DNA of 28,597 nt from DASXYG01 sp036502625 (GCA_036502625.1 DASXYG010000022.1:1-28597), one strand, 5' to 3'. Positions 14,397-21,334 are shown, numbered from the stretch's first letter. Translations and numbers: made by a program. The notes: generated from the sequence alone by a model not told the origin.

Positions 14397-14840
14397 ATGC
14401 CCATCAGGGACGACCAGGTAGCCACGATCCACGCGTTCCTGTCCGCGGAGAACGAGCGGTTCCAGCGGCTCAACCAGGCGCTCAGCGGGTCGCCGGCGGC
14501 CAGGAAGGGCTACCTGGTGCTGATCTTCGCCACCTTCGTCGAGGCGGTCGGCCACCGGTTCGCCGCGGAGACGCCGCAGGCCGAGATCATCGAGTACGTC
14601 GCCGACGTACGGGCCCGGTCCGCCGACGCGGCCGACCGGATCGACCCCGACAAGGCCGAGCGGGTCATCCGCGCGGTCTTCGACGACGGCGTCCCGCTCG
14701 ACGACGTCGACGCGGGCGAGCGTACGGAACTGGAGATGGTGCTGGCGCTGGCGATCGTCTCCGACGCCGGGGTCACCGGCACGGACCTCGACGGGTTCCT
14801 CGACCGCGCACGGAAGCGCGGCGAGGAGATCCTCGGCTGA
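14397..14840 (+). CDS. 147-aa protein of unrecognised paralogous family (copy A)
   Basis: I do not recognise this acidic, probably all-helical 147-aa protein. It aligns without a single gap over all 147 residues with the product of 20441-20884; my hand count is about 50 identical positions. Shared features are RLN(Q/E)AL at 24-29, SP at 32-33, RF at 54-55, EII(E/D)(Y/F)VAD at 63-70, ER at 88-89 and AI at 119-120. The third copy at 20888 keeps the same landmarks. No signal peptide or membrane segment is visible. ATG 14397 follows AGAGG at 6 nt, and the length match to the paralogues supports this start. It stands alone, 100 bp before the serine hydrolase operon. A small inverted GGCGCC pair (14843-14864) after the stop could be a weak terminator. 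Confidence 0.8.
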   Translation: MPIRDDQVATIHAFLSAENERFQRLNQALSGSPAARKGYLVLIFATFVEAVGHRFAAETPQAEIIEYVADVRARSADAADRIDPDKAERVIRAVFDDGVPLDDVDAGERTELEMVLALAIVSDAGVTGTDLDGFLDRARKRGEEILG

Positions 14841-14926
14841 CCGGCGCCGCCCCCAACTGGCGCCTATGACTTTCGTCGGGGGTGATCGTGGAGGATCGGC
14901 AGAGGTGCGCGGGGGTGCCTGATCCG

Positions 14927-14932
14927 TAGGTT
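14927..14932 (+). promoter_or_regulatory. -10 element of the serine hydrolase operon, leaderless type
   Basis: TAGGTT ends 8 nt before ATG 14941, the same hexamer and spacing as before the gene at 1298. No good -35 is visible, and there is no Shine-Dalgarno sequence before the ATG. Confidence 0.45.
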
Positions 14933-14940
14933 CGGGCGTT

Positions 14941-16443
14941 ATGAAACGCATGTTCGCCGTGCTCGCGGCGCTGGTCGTCCTCGCCGTCGCCGCGCCGCTC
15001 GGCCCGCCCGCCCGTGCCGCGTCCGCCGGCCCGCTGACCCCCGCCTCGATCGACGCGTACGCCCGGTCCGTCCGCGCGCAGACGGGCGTGCCCGGCCTGT
15101 CGGTCGTGGTCACCCACAACGGCCGGATCATCCGCGCCGCGGGCTACGGCCACACCTCCACCGGCGCGGCGGTCACCGCGCGCACCCCGATGCGGGTCGC
15201 CTCCCTCAGCAAGTCGTTCACCGCCATGGCCGTGATGCGCCTGGTCGACCAGGGGAAGATCGCGCTCGACCGCCCGGTGGCCGCGCAGATGCCCGAGTTC
15301 CGTACGGCCGACCCGCGCTCGTCCCGCATCACCGTGCGCCAGCTCCTCAACCAGACGTCCAGCCTGGCCGACCCCGGCATCGACCTCGCCGCGACCGACC
15401 GGGCCCCGTCCCTGAAGGCGTACGTCGCGACGCTGCGCACGGCCCGCCTGGCCACCGCCCCCGGCACCCACTACTCCTACTGCAACGTCAACTTCGACCT
15501 CGCCGCGCGCCTCGTCGAGGTCGCGAGCGGCCGCCCCTTCGGTGCGTACATGCGCAGCGAGGTCTTCGGCCCGCTCGGCATGACCGGCAGCGCCCTCAGC
15601 GATCGCGACATCCGCCCCGCGAACGGCTACAACTCGGTGTTCGGCGCCTGGGTCTCCCGCCCCGAGATGCCCGCGTTCCTCGCCGACAGCGGCGCCGGCG
15701 GCGTGATCACCGACGCGCACGACATGGGCCGCTGGCTCATCGCCCAGGGCGGCTACGGCAAGCGCCCGGTGTCCGCCAAGAGCCTGGCCACCATGCACAC
15801 CCCGGTCACCGTGGCCAACAACAGCGACTACGCCATGGGCTGGAGCCGGTCCCGCGACGCGACCGGCACCGAGCGCCTGGAGCACTCCGGCAACCTGTTC
15901 ACGTACAACGCCGTCGAGATGCTCGTCCCCCGCACCGGCTACGGCTTCGCCGTCATCACCAACGGCGCCGGCCTCACCGACGCCACCTACCAGACCGCCA
16001 CCGGCCTGCTCGCCATGAGCGAGGGCCACAGCCCCGAGCCCGAGGGCGCGCTGACGACGTTCACCCAGCCGCTGCTGGCCCTGGCCACCGCGGTGTTCCT
16101 GGCCCTGGGCGTCCTGGGCGCCGTCCGCGCCCGCCGCTGGGCGCGCCGCCGCGCCGGCCGCCCCGCCTGGCGCACCGTGCTCCGGCTCATCCCCGCGGCG
16201 CTCCCGGTGGCCGTCTTCGCCTTCTACCCGTCGGCCATCTCGTTCCTCTCCTCCGGCCGTACGGTCACGTGGTCCCAGCTCACGTACTTCGCGGCGCCCG
16301 TGACGATCGCCCTGGGCACGGCCGCCCTCGCCGGCCTCGCGGCAACGGCGCTGCGCGTCACCCACCTCTTCCGCGCCCGCACCCGGCCCGCCCCACCTCA
16401 TGCGGCCGGCGCACCCGATGTCCCCGTACTCTCGAATCGATGA
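14941..16443 (+). CDS. Beta-lactamase-fold serine hydrolase with C-terminal membrane helices
   Basis: The 500-aa exported protein has a signal peptide (about 1-26, ending ARA-AS) and a class C beta-lactamase / D,D-peptidase fold. The catalytic triad motifs are SLSK (Ser88, Lys91), YCN (Tyr180) and HSG (His315). About residues 372-475 add three hydrophobic helices with an Arg-rich loop (RARRWARRRAGR), anchoring the enzyme so that the catalytic domain is outside. Family members include D,D-carboxypeptidases, esterases and penicillin-binding proteins, so the activity cannot be fixed. The TGA stop overlaps the ATG of the histidine kinase gene (ATGA, 16440-16443), and the kinase gene overlaps the regulator gene in turn. 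A sensor role for the hydrolase or control of its expression by this two-component system is plausible. Confidence 0.85.
   Translation: MKRMFAVLAALVVLAVAAPLGPPARAASAGPLTPASIDAYARSVRAQTGVPGLSVVVTHNGRIIRAAGYGHTSTGAAVTARTPMRVASLSKSFTAMAVMRLVDQGKIALDRPVAAQMPEFRTADPRSSRITVRQLLNQTSSLADPGIDLAATDRAPSLKAYVATLRTARLATAPGTHYSYCNVNFDLAARLVEVASGRPFGAYMRSEVFGPLGMTGSALSDRDIRPANGYNSVFGAWVSRPEMPAFLADSGAGGVITDAHDMGRWLIAQGGYGKRPVSAKSLATMHTPVTVANNSDYAMGWSRSRDATGTERLEHSGNLFTYNAVEMLVPRTGYGFAVITNGAGLTDATYQTATGLLAMSEGHSPEPEGALTTFTQPLLALATAVFLALGVLGAVRARRWARRRAGRPAWRTVLRLIPAALPVAVFAFYPSAISFLSSGRTVTWSQLTYFAAPVTIALGTAALAGLAATALRVTHLFRARTRPAPPHAAGAPDVPVLSNR
16427..16432 (+). promoter_or_regulatory. Possible internal -10 before the histidine kinase gene
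   Basis: TACTCT ends 7 nt before ATG 16440, inside the 3' end of the serine hydrolase gene. It could give a separate leaderless kinase-regulator transcript. No -35 is evident. Confidence 0.35.
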
Positions 16444-17420
16444 GAAATGCTGCGCTGCTGCTGGTCGTCGCATCGCTCGGGCTGGCCAACGGGTTGTTCA
16501 CCGAGCAGCTCCCGGTGTGGCGCCAGCTCCTGTTCCCGGTCCTCGCGGTGGCCGCCTACCTCCTCGGGCGCCACCTCCCGGTCCGCCGCGCCTGGATGAT
16601 CGCCACCCTGGTGGGCGCCGCCGGTGCCGGCATCGCCGTCCCGTACTTCTGGGAGGGCGTGTCCGGGCTGGCGTGCGCGGGCGTGTTCGTGGCGCTGCCG
16701 TGGCTGGCCGGGGCGTTCCGGCGGCAGCAGGCCGAGCTGGTCGCCGCGGGCCGGCTCCAGGTGCGCCAGATGGAGCGGCTGCTCATGCTCAACACCGAGC
16801 GCGCCCACCGCGACGAACGCGAGCGCATCGCCGCCGACCTGCACGACTCCCTGGGCCACGAGCTCGCGCTGATCGCGCTGCGCTCCGGCGCCCTGGAGCT
16901 CGACGCCGGGCTGAGCGAGCCGAACCGGCGCTCGGTGGCCGAGCTGCGCGAGTCCGCCGTCGCCGCGACCGACCGGCTGCGCGCGACGATCGGCCTCCTG
17001 CGCGACGACGCGGCGCTGCCGGCCGATCCCGCCGACGAGTCGATCGAGGCGCTGGTCGAGCGGGTCCGCGCGGCCGGCATGACCGCCACGCTCATCCGCG
17101 ACGACGCGGCCGCCGTCCTCCCGCCGCTGGTCGACCGCGCCGCCCACCGGGTCGTACGCGAGTCCCTGACGAACGCGGCGCGCTACGCGCCCGGCGCCGA
17201 GGTCACCGTGCGCCTGGAGCGCGACGCCGACGACCTCTACGTCTCGGTGCGCAACACCGCGCCGCGGTCCGCGCCGCTCGTGCCGAGCGAGCCGGGCGGC
17301 ACCGGCCTGGCGGGCCTGCGCGAGCGGGCTCGCATGCTCGGCGGCGCCCTGCTCTCGGGCCGGCTCGACGACGGCTACTCCGTCGCGGCCCGCCTCCCGA
17401 TCACCAAGGAGGGCCCGTGA
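16440..17420 (+). CDS. NarL-type sensor histidine kinase
   Basis: The 326-aa protein has four hydrophobic segments in residues 3-92 with almost no extracytoplasmic domain. A coiled linker (about 93-125) leads to a HisKA_3 dimerisation domain with the phospho-acceptor His135 in ERERIAADLHDSLGHELALI. The HATPase domain follows: the N box is ESLTNAARYAPGA and the G box GGTGLAGLRERARMLGG. Such intramembrane-type kinases often sense the membrane or a membrane partner, here possibly the serine hydrolase encoded just upstream. The start overlaps the upstream stop (ATGA) and the stop overlaps the regulator start (GTGA), so the three genes are translationally coupled. Confidence 0.92.
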   Translation: MRNAALLLVVASLGLANGLFTEQLPVWRQLLFPVLAVAAYLLGRHLPVRRAWMIATLVGAAGAGIAVPYFWEGVSGLACAGVFVALPWLAGAFRRQQAELVAAGRLQVRQMERLLMLNTERAHRDERERIAADLHDSLGHELALIALRSGALELDAGLSEPNRRSVAELRESAVAATDRLRATIGLLRDDAALPADPADESIEALVERVRAAGMTATLIRDDAAAVLPPLVDRAAHRVVRESLTNAARYAPGAEVTVRLERDADDLYVSVRNTAPRSAPLVPSEPGGTGLAGLRERARMLGGALLSGRLDDGYSVAARLPITKEGP

Positions 17421-18076
17421 TCCGGGTGCTGCTGGCCGACGACGAGTCGATGATCCGCGCCGGGGTTAGGTCCATCCTGTCCGCCGACCCGTCCATCGAG
17501 GTGGTCGCCGAGGCCGCCGACGGCCACGAGGCGGTCGAGCTGGCCCGCGCCCACCACCCCGACGTCGCCCTGCTCGACATCCGCATGCCCCGCACCGACG
17601 GCCTGGCCGCCGCCGCGGAGCTGCGCCGCGTCCTCCCCGAGGTCGCGGTCGTCATGCTCACCACCTTCGACGAGGACACCTACATCGCGCGCGCCCTCAC
17701 CGAGGGCGCCCGCGGCTTCCTCCTGAAGGCCGCCGACCCCCGCGAACTCCTAACCGGCGTCCACGCGGTCGCCGACGGCGCCGCCTACCTCTCCCCCCGC
17801 GTAGCCCACCGCGTCATAGCCGAGCTCCGCGGCGGCAACCTCACCCGCCGCGACCAGGCCCGCCGCGCCGTAGCCACCCTCACCGCCCGCGAACGCGACG
17901 TCCTGGCCCTGGTAGGCGACGGCCTCTCCAACCAATCCATCGCCACCCGCCTCCACGTAGCGGAAGGCACGGTCAAAGCCCACGTAAGCGCCATCCTCCC
18001 GCGCCTGAACGCCACCAACCGAGTCCAAGCAGCCATAACCGCCCACGAAGCCGGCCTAACCACCCCACCCACCTAA
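17417..18076 (+). CDS. NarL/LuxR-type response regulator
   Basis: The 219-aa protein pairs a receiver domain with a LuxR-type DNA-binding domain. The receiver has acidic residues in LLADDE (Asp8, Asp9), phospho-acceptor Asp54 in LLDIRMP, Thr in MLTTFDED and Lys in FLLKAA. The LuxR HTH spans about 150-215 (LTARERDVLALVGDGLSNQ, VAEGTVKAHVSAIL). It is the partner of the overlapping kinase gene; GTG 17417 follows AGGAGG. The last third of the gene shifts toward A-ending codons (gta, cta, ata, caa, cca), unlike its own 5' half, and this composition runs straight into the C-rich spacer. Confidence 0.92.
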   Translation: MIRVLLADDESMIRAGVRSILSADPSIEVVAEAADGHEAVELARAHHPDVALLDIRMPRTDGLAAAAELRRVLPEVAVVMLTTFDEDTYIARALTEGARGFLLKAADPRELLTGVHAVADGAAYLSPRVAHRVIAELRGGNLTRRDQARRAVATLTARERDVLALVGDGLSNQSIATRLHVAEGTVKAHVSAILPRLNATNRVQAAITAHEAGLTTPPT

Positions 18077-18120
18077 CCCCAACCCACTCCCACCCCCACC
18101 ACCCCCGCACCCCCCCGCAC
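18058..18120 (-). other. Dense G-quadruplex motif on the minus strand
   Basis: The plus strand here is almost only C and A, with many C runs of 3-7; the minus strand therefore carries at least six G runs of three or more separated by loops of 1-4 nt, well beyond the usual four-run G-quadruplex rule. It straddles the stop of the response regulator gene. The plus strand could form an i-motif. A tetR read-through RNA from the right would carry the G-rich version. Confidence 0.6.
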
Positions 18121-18430
18121 TCTCACTCCCACCCCACCGCAACCACCCACCAAACCGCCCCCACGCCCAACCGCCACCCACCCACAAGCCAGACCCCACC
18201 CACCCAACCCGCCCCACCCCCAGCCCCCGAACCGACCACGCAGCAGCCCACCTGCCCCCACCCCCAACTCGCAGCCCACCCCCAACCCCGCACCCCCGCC
18301 CCCCTGCCGTGCCCCAAGCCTCCGCCCACCGGCGCTGCCCCGCACTCCGATCCCTAGCTCCCGTCCCGCCGCGCGCCCAGCCCAGCCCCTGACTCCGATC
18401 CCAAGCTCCCGGCCCGTGGCACACCCCCGG

Positions 18431-18469
18431 CCCCGCGTCCCAGCCCCGCGTCCCAGCCCCGCGTCCCAG
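18431..18469. repeat. Three perfect 13-bp tandem repeats
   Basis: ccccgcgtcccag is repeated head to tail at 18431-18443, 18444-18456 and 18457-18469 without mismatches. This kind of short array can vary in copy number by slippage. Confidence 0.9.
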
Positions 18470-18488
18470 CCCCGGCCGCGCCACACGC

Positions 18489-18640
18489 GACCGGCCACCA
18501 ACCCGAGCGCGGCAGGCACACCCAGCTCTCCCCAGGCGAAGCCCCCGGACCAGGCCACCACCACGCGAACGCGGCAGACGCAGCCAGCCCGGCCCGGGCG
18601 AAGCCGCCCGGACCCGGCCACCACCGCCCGAAACGCGGCT
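18489..18640. repeat. Diverged tandem repeats of about 60 bp
   Basis: Units begin gaccggccacca (18489), gaccaggccacca (18548) and gacccggccacca (18611), each followed by a related gcgcggcag / gcgaagcc segment. The starts are 59 and 63 bp apart and the third unit is partial, ending near the tetR stop. Confidence 0.65.
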
Positions 18641-18647
18641 GCCGCGG

Positions 18648-19241
18648 TCAGCGCGGTTCGGCGGCCCCCACCAGCCGCAGGACGCTCTCATGCAGGGCCT
18701 TGCGCGCGGCCGGTGCGGTGAGGCGGCCCGCTGCCCGCTCCGCGCCCGCCGCGTGCGCCAAGGCGATGACCCCCGTCACCAGCCACGGCACCGGCAACCC
18801 GGTGTCGAACTCCCCGCCGCGCCGCCCCCGCCGCAGCACGGCCTCGATCCGGTCGGCCACCGGGGTGTGCCGCGTACGGTCCTCGTCCGCGCTCACGGGC
18901 AGCGCGCCGATCCGCTGGAGCAGCGCCCCGTGGCGCCCCGGCGGCCCCGCGGCCGCGTCGAGCATGCGGAGCAGGGCATCCGCGGCCGGACCCGCATCGG
19001 GCTCGGCCGCGTCCATCGCGGCCACCGCCTCCTCGGTGATCCGGTCGAGCACCGCGTACAGCAGCTTCTCCCGCGACGGAAAGTGCGCGTAGACGGTCTG
19101 CCGGGTCACCCCCGCCGCGGCCGCGATGGCCTCGACGCTGGCGTCCGGCCGGTCGTCGAGCATCGCCGCCGCGGCATCCAGCACGGCCGCACGGCTGCGC
19201 ACCGCATCCGCACGGCGAGTACGTCCACCAGACGAAGCCAT
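18648..19241 (-). CDS. TetR-family transcriptional repressor
   Basis: The 197-aa protein has the TetR N-terminal HTH at about residues 15-60 (SVEAIAAAAGVTRQTVYAHF, then PSREKLLYAV) and a variable helical ligand-binding domain with an Ala/Gly-rich C-terminus. The ATG at 19241 lacks a good Shine-Dalgarno sequence, and the proposed start of transcription lies only about 10 nt upstream. It is divergent from the NTF2-like gene, and the 77-bp spacer has two copies of one palindromic operator, so it most likely represses both itself and that gene. The inducer is unknown. Confidence 0.9.
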   Translation of the reverse strand: MASSGGRTRRADAVRSRAAVLDAAAAMLDDRPDASVEAIAAAAGVTRQTVYAHFPSREKLLYAVLDRITEEAVAAMDAAEPDAGPAADALLRMLDAAAGPPGRHGALLQRIGALPVSADEDRTRHTPVADRIEAVLRRGRRGGEFDTGLPVPWLVTGVIALAHAAGAERAAGRLTAPAARKALHESVLRLVGAAEPR

Positions 19242-19244
19242 CTC

Positions 19245-19258
19245 TTACACCTTGTCAG
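19245..19258. promoter_or_regulatory. TetR operator copy 1
   Basis: TTACACCTTGTCAG matches the second copy as TTACA-N3-TGTCA, a near-palindrome (arms TTACA/TGTCA). It overlaps the -35 (TTGTCA) of the NTF2-like gene and the start region of the tetR transcript, fitting repression in both directions. Confidence 0.65.
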
Positions 19259-19281
19259 AATTACCGAGATCCCGATACCTT
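19252..19281 (+). promoter_or_regulatory. Promoter of the NTF2-like gene
   Basis: TTGTCA (19252-19257), an 18-bp spacer and TACCTT (19276-19281) give a good sigma-70-type promoter with start of transcription near 19288. The -35 lies in operator 1 and the -10 abuts operator 2. Confidence 0.6.
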
Positions 19282-19285
19282 ACAA
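19258..19285 (-). promoter_or_regulatory. Promoter of the tetR-like gene
   Basis: On the minus strand TTGTAA (19285-19280) and TAATTC (19263-19258) are 16 bp apart. It overlaps the opposite promoter and both operators, so the two genes share one control region. Confidence 0.45.
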
Positions 19286-19293
19286 ACTGTCAA
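19280..19293. promoter_or_regulatory. TetR operator copy 2
   Basis: TTACAAACTGTCAA repeats the TTACA-N3-TGTCA pattern of copy 1, 35 bp away start to start. It covers the start of transcription of the NTF2-like gene and the -35 of the tetR promoter. Confidence 0.65.
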
Positions 19294-19318
19294 AGATCAT
19301 ACCGAGACCGGGAGAACC

Positions 19319-19705
19319 ATGAACGCACGCCTCGAAACCGACCCCGGCGTGTTCATCGCCGCCTTCTTCACCGACTTCACCGCCGACCTCCTCCGCGACG
19401 ACACCGACCCCGCGGAGATCGTCGACCGCTACCACACGCCCGACATCGTGCAGATCGCCGACGGCAACCGCATCGACCGCGCCAAGCTCATCGCCCACAC
19501 CCGCCCCGTACGCAAGAACCGCCCCGAAGGCCGCATAGAGGTCCACGAGGCCTACGCGACCGCCGACCACCTAGCCGCCCGCTACACCCTGCACGTACAC
19601 CAACGCGGCAAGACCCTCGCCATCGACGTCCACTTCTTCGGCCACTTCACCCCCGACGGCCGCATGCGCGAGGCCCACATGCTGACCCGCAGCACCACAG
19701 CGTGA
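19319..19705 (+). CDS. NTF2-like / SnoaL-type small protein
   Basis: The 128-aa protein has the alpha-plus-beta cone fold pattern of the NTF2-like superfamily: an N-terminal helix (PGVFIAAFFTDFTADLL), then EIVDRYHTPDIVQIADGNRID and strands such as EVHEAYATADHLAARYTLHV and IDVHFFGHFTPDGRMREAHM. Members include polyketide cyclases, isomerases and ligand-binding proteins with no single activity. The ATG follows GGGAG at 4 nt. The divergent TetR regulator and shared operators suggest induction by a small molecule which this protein may bind or modify; that is inference. Confidence 0.8.
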   Translation: MNARLETDPGVFIAAFFTDFTADLLRDDTDPAEIVDRYHTPDIVQIADGNRIDRAKLIAHTRPVRKNRPEGRIEVHEAYATADHLAARYTLHVHQRGKTLAIDVHFFGHFTPDGRMREAHMLTRSTTA

Positions 19706-19758
19706 CCCCGCCGCCGCCCCTGGCCGGAAGGTGACACGGTCCCACCACACCCAGGCGA

Positions 19759-20457
19759 GTGGACGACAATCCCCCCGTGGGAGAACTGCACGGCGGCCAC
19801 CCCGACCAACCCCCCGAGAAACCGGACGCCCCCAAGCCATCCGGCGACCGCCCCCGTCCCACCGAACCGCCCACCGGCGACAACAACGATCCCAAGGCGA
19901 TCTGGCGCACCATCCGCCAATCCGACCATCCGGCGTTCGCCACCCCCGGCGGACGCCCGCCCCCACACGTTGACGTCCGCTACGTCACGGACCCCCACAC
20001 TGACACCGCCCCCAGTGCCGCCCGCCCGTACCGCACGTCCCGCGACCGGCCTCCCTCCCCGGCGTCCGATCCGCCGGACGGGCCGGCCCACCAAGCGCCC
20101 GATCTGATTCCCCCCAGAGGCGACGCCCTCCTGGAGTCGGACGCGCCCGATGCGTCGATCCTCAGCCGCCTGCGAAAGCAGGCCCTCGACAAGGAAAGCC
20201 TGGAGAACGAGATCGACGTGGTCCAGGAGTCGGGGAACACGCTCGACGACGCGATCTCGAAGCCGACGGGACCCACATACGCGCAAGTGGCCGCCCGATC
20301 GGGGCCGAGCATGTTCGAGACCCCGACTCACGGGGTGAATCTGGGTGACACCGGCGCCACGATCGTTGTTGCTGGCATCCTGATTGGCGAAGGCACGCGC
20401 TTGGCGTACCACAAGCTGCTTGAGGCGAGGGAGACACGGCATGCCCGTGAGCGATGA
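19759..20457 (+). CDS. Unrecognised proline-rich protein, first gene of the 147-aa family unit
   Basis: I do not recognise this 232-aa protein. Residues 1-115 are rich in Pro, Asp, Arg and His and look disordered. Residues about 130-180 (SILSRLRKQALDKE, SLENEIDVVQESGNTLDD) look helical. A moderately hydrophobic segment, GATIVVAGILIGEG (about 200-213), precedes a basic tail. No enzyme motif or signal peptide is visible. The start is uncertain: GTG 19759 or GTG 19777. The TGA at 20455 overlaps the next gene by 17 bp, indicating translational coupling, so the proline-rich protein and the 147-aa protein are probably made together. Codon use from about 20340 (gtt, gct, gat, ttg) is less GC-biased than that of the neighbours. 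Confidence 0.65.
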   Translation: MDDNPPVGELHGGHPDQPPEKPDAPKPSGDRPRPTEPPTGDNNDPKAIWRTIRQSDHPAFATPGGRPPPHVDVRYVTDPHTDTAPSAARPYRTSRDRPPSPASDPPDGPAHQAPDLIPPRGDALLESDAPDASILSRLRKQALDKESLENEIDVVQESGNTLDDAISKPTGPTYAQVAARSGPSMFETPTHGVNLGDTGATIVVAGILIGEGTRLAYHKLLEARETRHARER

Positions 20458-20884
20458 CATCGTGGCCGCATTCCGTGCGCACCTTCGTGGCGATCGGCAG
20501 GAGTGGAACAGGCTCAATGAGGCGCTCGATCGTTCGCCCGCCACGACGGAGCCCTACTTCGCGTTCCTCACCGCGTTGTTCGCCATGGCTGTCCAGCGGC
20601 GTTTTGGCAATGCGCCGACGGACGACGAGATCATCGACTTCGTCGCCGACCTGCGCTCCCGTGAGGACGTCCTCGCCGATCGCCTGAGCGCCGATGCGAC
20701 CGAACGCATGATCACCATGATCGTCAGAGACGACGTCATGACGGACGACATCCCCCGGCAGCAGACCATCGACATCCGGATGGGTGTGCTCACGGCGATC
20801 ATTCGCGACGAAGCCCCGGACGCGACCGAGATCGAGGACCTCCTCAAGGGTTCGCGCGCGCTCGCCGACGGGCTGCTGAGCTGA
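20441..20884 (+). CDS. 147-aa protein of unrecognised paralogous family (copy B)
   Basis: Acidic, helical 147-aa protein, the closest relative in the window of the product of 14397-14840 (gap-free alignment, same length). Landmarks are RLNEAL at 24-29, SP at 32-33, RF at 54-55, EIIDFVAD at 63-70, TERM at 87-90 and AI at 119-120. No signal peptide, membrane helix or catalytic motif is visible. ATG 20441 lies inside the 3' end of the proline-rich gene. Third codon positions are less GC-rich than in most neighbours (cgt, gat, gtt). The copy C gene follows after 3 bp. Function unknown; co-occurrence suggests the products act together. Confidence 0.8.
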   Translation: MPVSDDIVAAFRAHLRGDRQEWNRLNEALDRSPATTEPYFAFLTALFAMAVQRRFGNAPTDDEIIDFVADLRSREDVLADRLSADATERMITMIVRDDVMTDDIPRQQTIDIRMGVLTAIIRDEAPDATEIEDLLKGSRALADGLLS

Positions 20885-20887
20885 CCC

Positions 20888-21331
20888 GTGCCCGTCGAGA
20901 TCACCGACTGGCACGTCGACCTGCTCCGTACGTATCTCCGACAGGACGACGCGAAGCTGCGCCCCATGGCGCGGATGATCGGTGCGAAGGACGAGCTCGA
21001 CGGGTCCGGAGTGCTCATGTGGGCCGCGTTCGTGGAGGCGTGCCACCGGCGGTTCACCAGGAAGACCGGGGCCGACATCGTCCGGTTCGTCGCGCACGCC
21101 CGCATCCGGCGAGGCCGTAACGCGCCGCCGATCGCCCCCGGTGCCGCCGAGAAGCTGATCATCTCGGCGCTGGCCGGAACCCGGGCCGAGGGCCTGACGG
21201 AGCTCCAGCGGGCGCAGCACATCATCCTGCTCAGCGAGCTGATCGAGGACGCCGCACCCACGGAAGCCGAGCTCGAGCAGTTCCTGACCGCCGCCCGCAC
21301 CTACGCCGAACGCCTCGCCGCCACGGTCTGA
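20888..21331 (+). CDS. 147-aa protein of unrecognised paralogous family (copy C)
   Basis: Third 147-aa member, more diverged than A and B but keeping the frame of landmarks: FVEACHRRF at 48-56 (compare FVEAVGHRF in copy A), DIVRFVAHAR at 63-72, AEKLI at 87-91, and an ELEQFLTAAR end (compare DLDGFLDRAR). It starts with GTG 20888, 3 bp after the copy B stop, so the two are read from one transcript. No Shine-Dalgarno sequence is obvious; coupling to copy B is likely. The stop lies 3 bp from the convergent IclR gene. Confidence 0.78.
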   Translation: MPVEITDWHVDLLRTYLRQDDAKLRPMARMIGAKDELDGSGVLMWAAFVEACHRRFTRKTGADIVRFVAHARIRRGRNAPPIAPGAAEKLIISALAGTRAEGLTELQRAQHIILLSELIEDAAPTEAELEQFLTAARTYAERLAATV

Positions 21332-21334
21332 ACC

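Larger units (their letters stand above)
18077..18647. other. C-rich, repeat-rich non-coding spacer
   Basis: About 570 bp between the response regulator and TetR genes, whose ends converge. Open frames here are Gly/Trp/Arg-rich or Pro/Arg-rich and lack motifs, so I call no gene. The left half (18077-18300) is strongly strand-skewed, with very few G on the plus strand. The right half holds short tandem repeats: 18431-18469, a 20-bp near-repeat at 18344-18363 and 18392-18411, and diverged units of about 60 bp at 18489-18640. Confidence 0.65.

Noticed and set aside
18431..18640. Possible CRISPR array
   Set aside because: Units are contiguous with no unique spacers and no cas genes are present.
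18056..18691. Gly/Trp/Arg-rich minus-strand frames in the C-rich spacer
   Set aside because: Composition follows directly from G runs; no start signal and no recognisable motif. A real glycine-rich secreted protein would need a signal peptide, which is absent.
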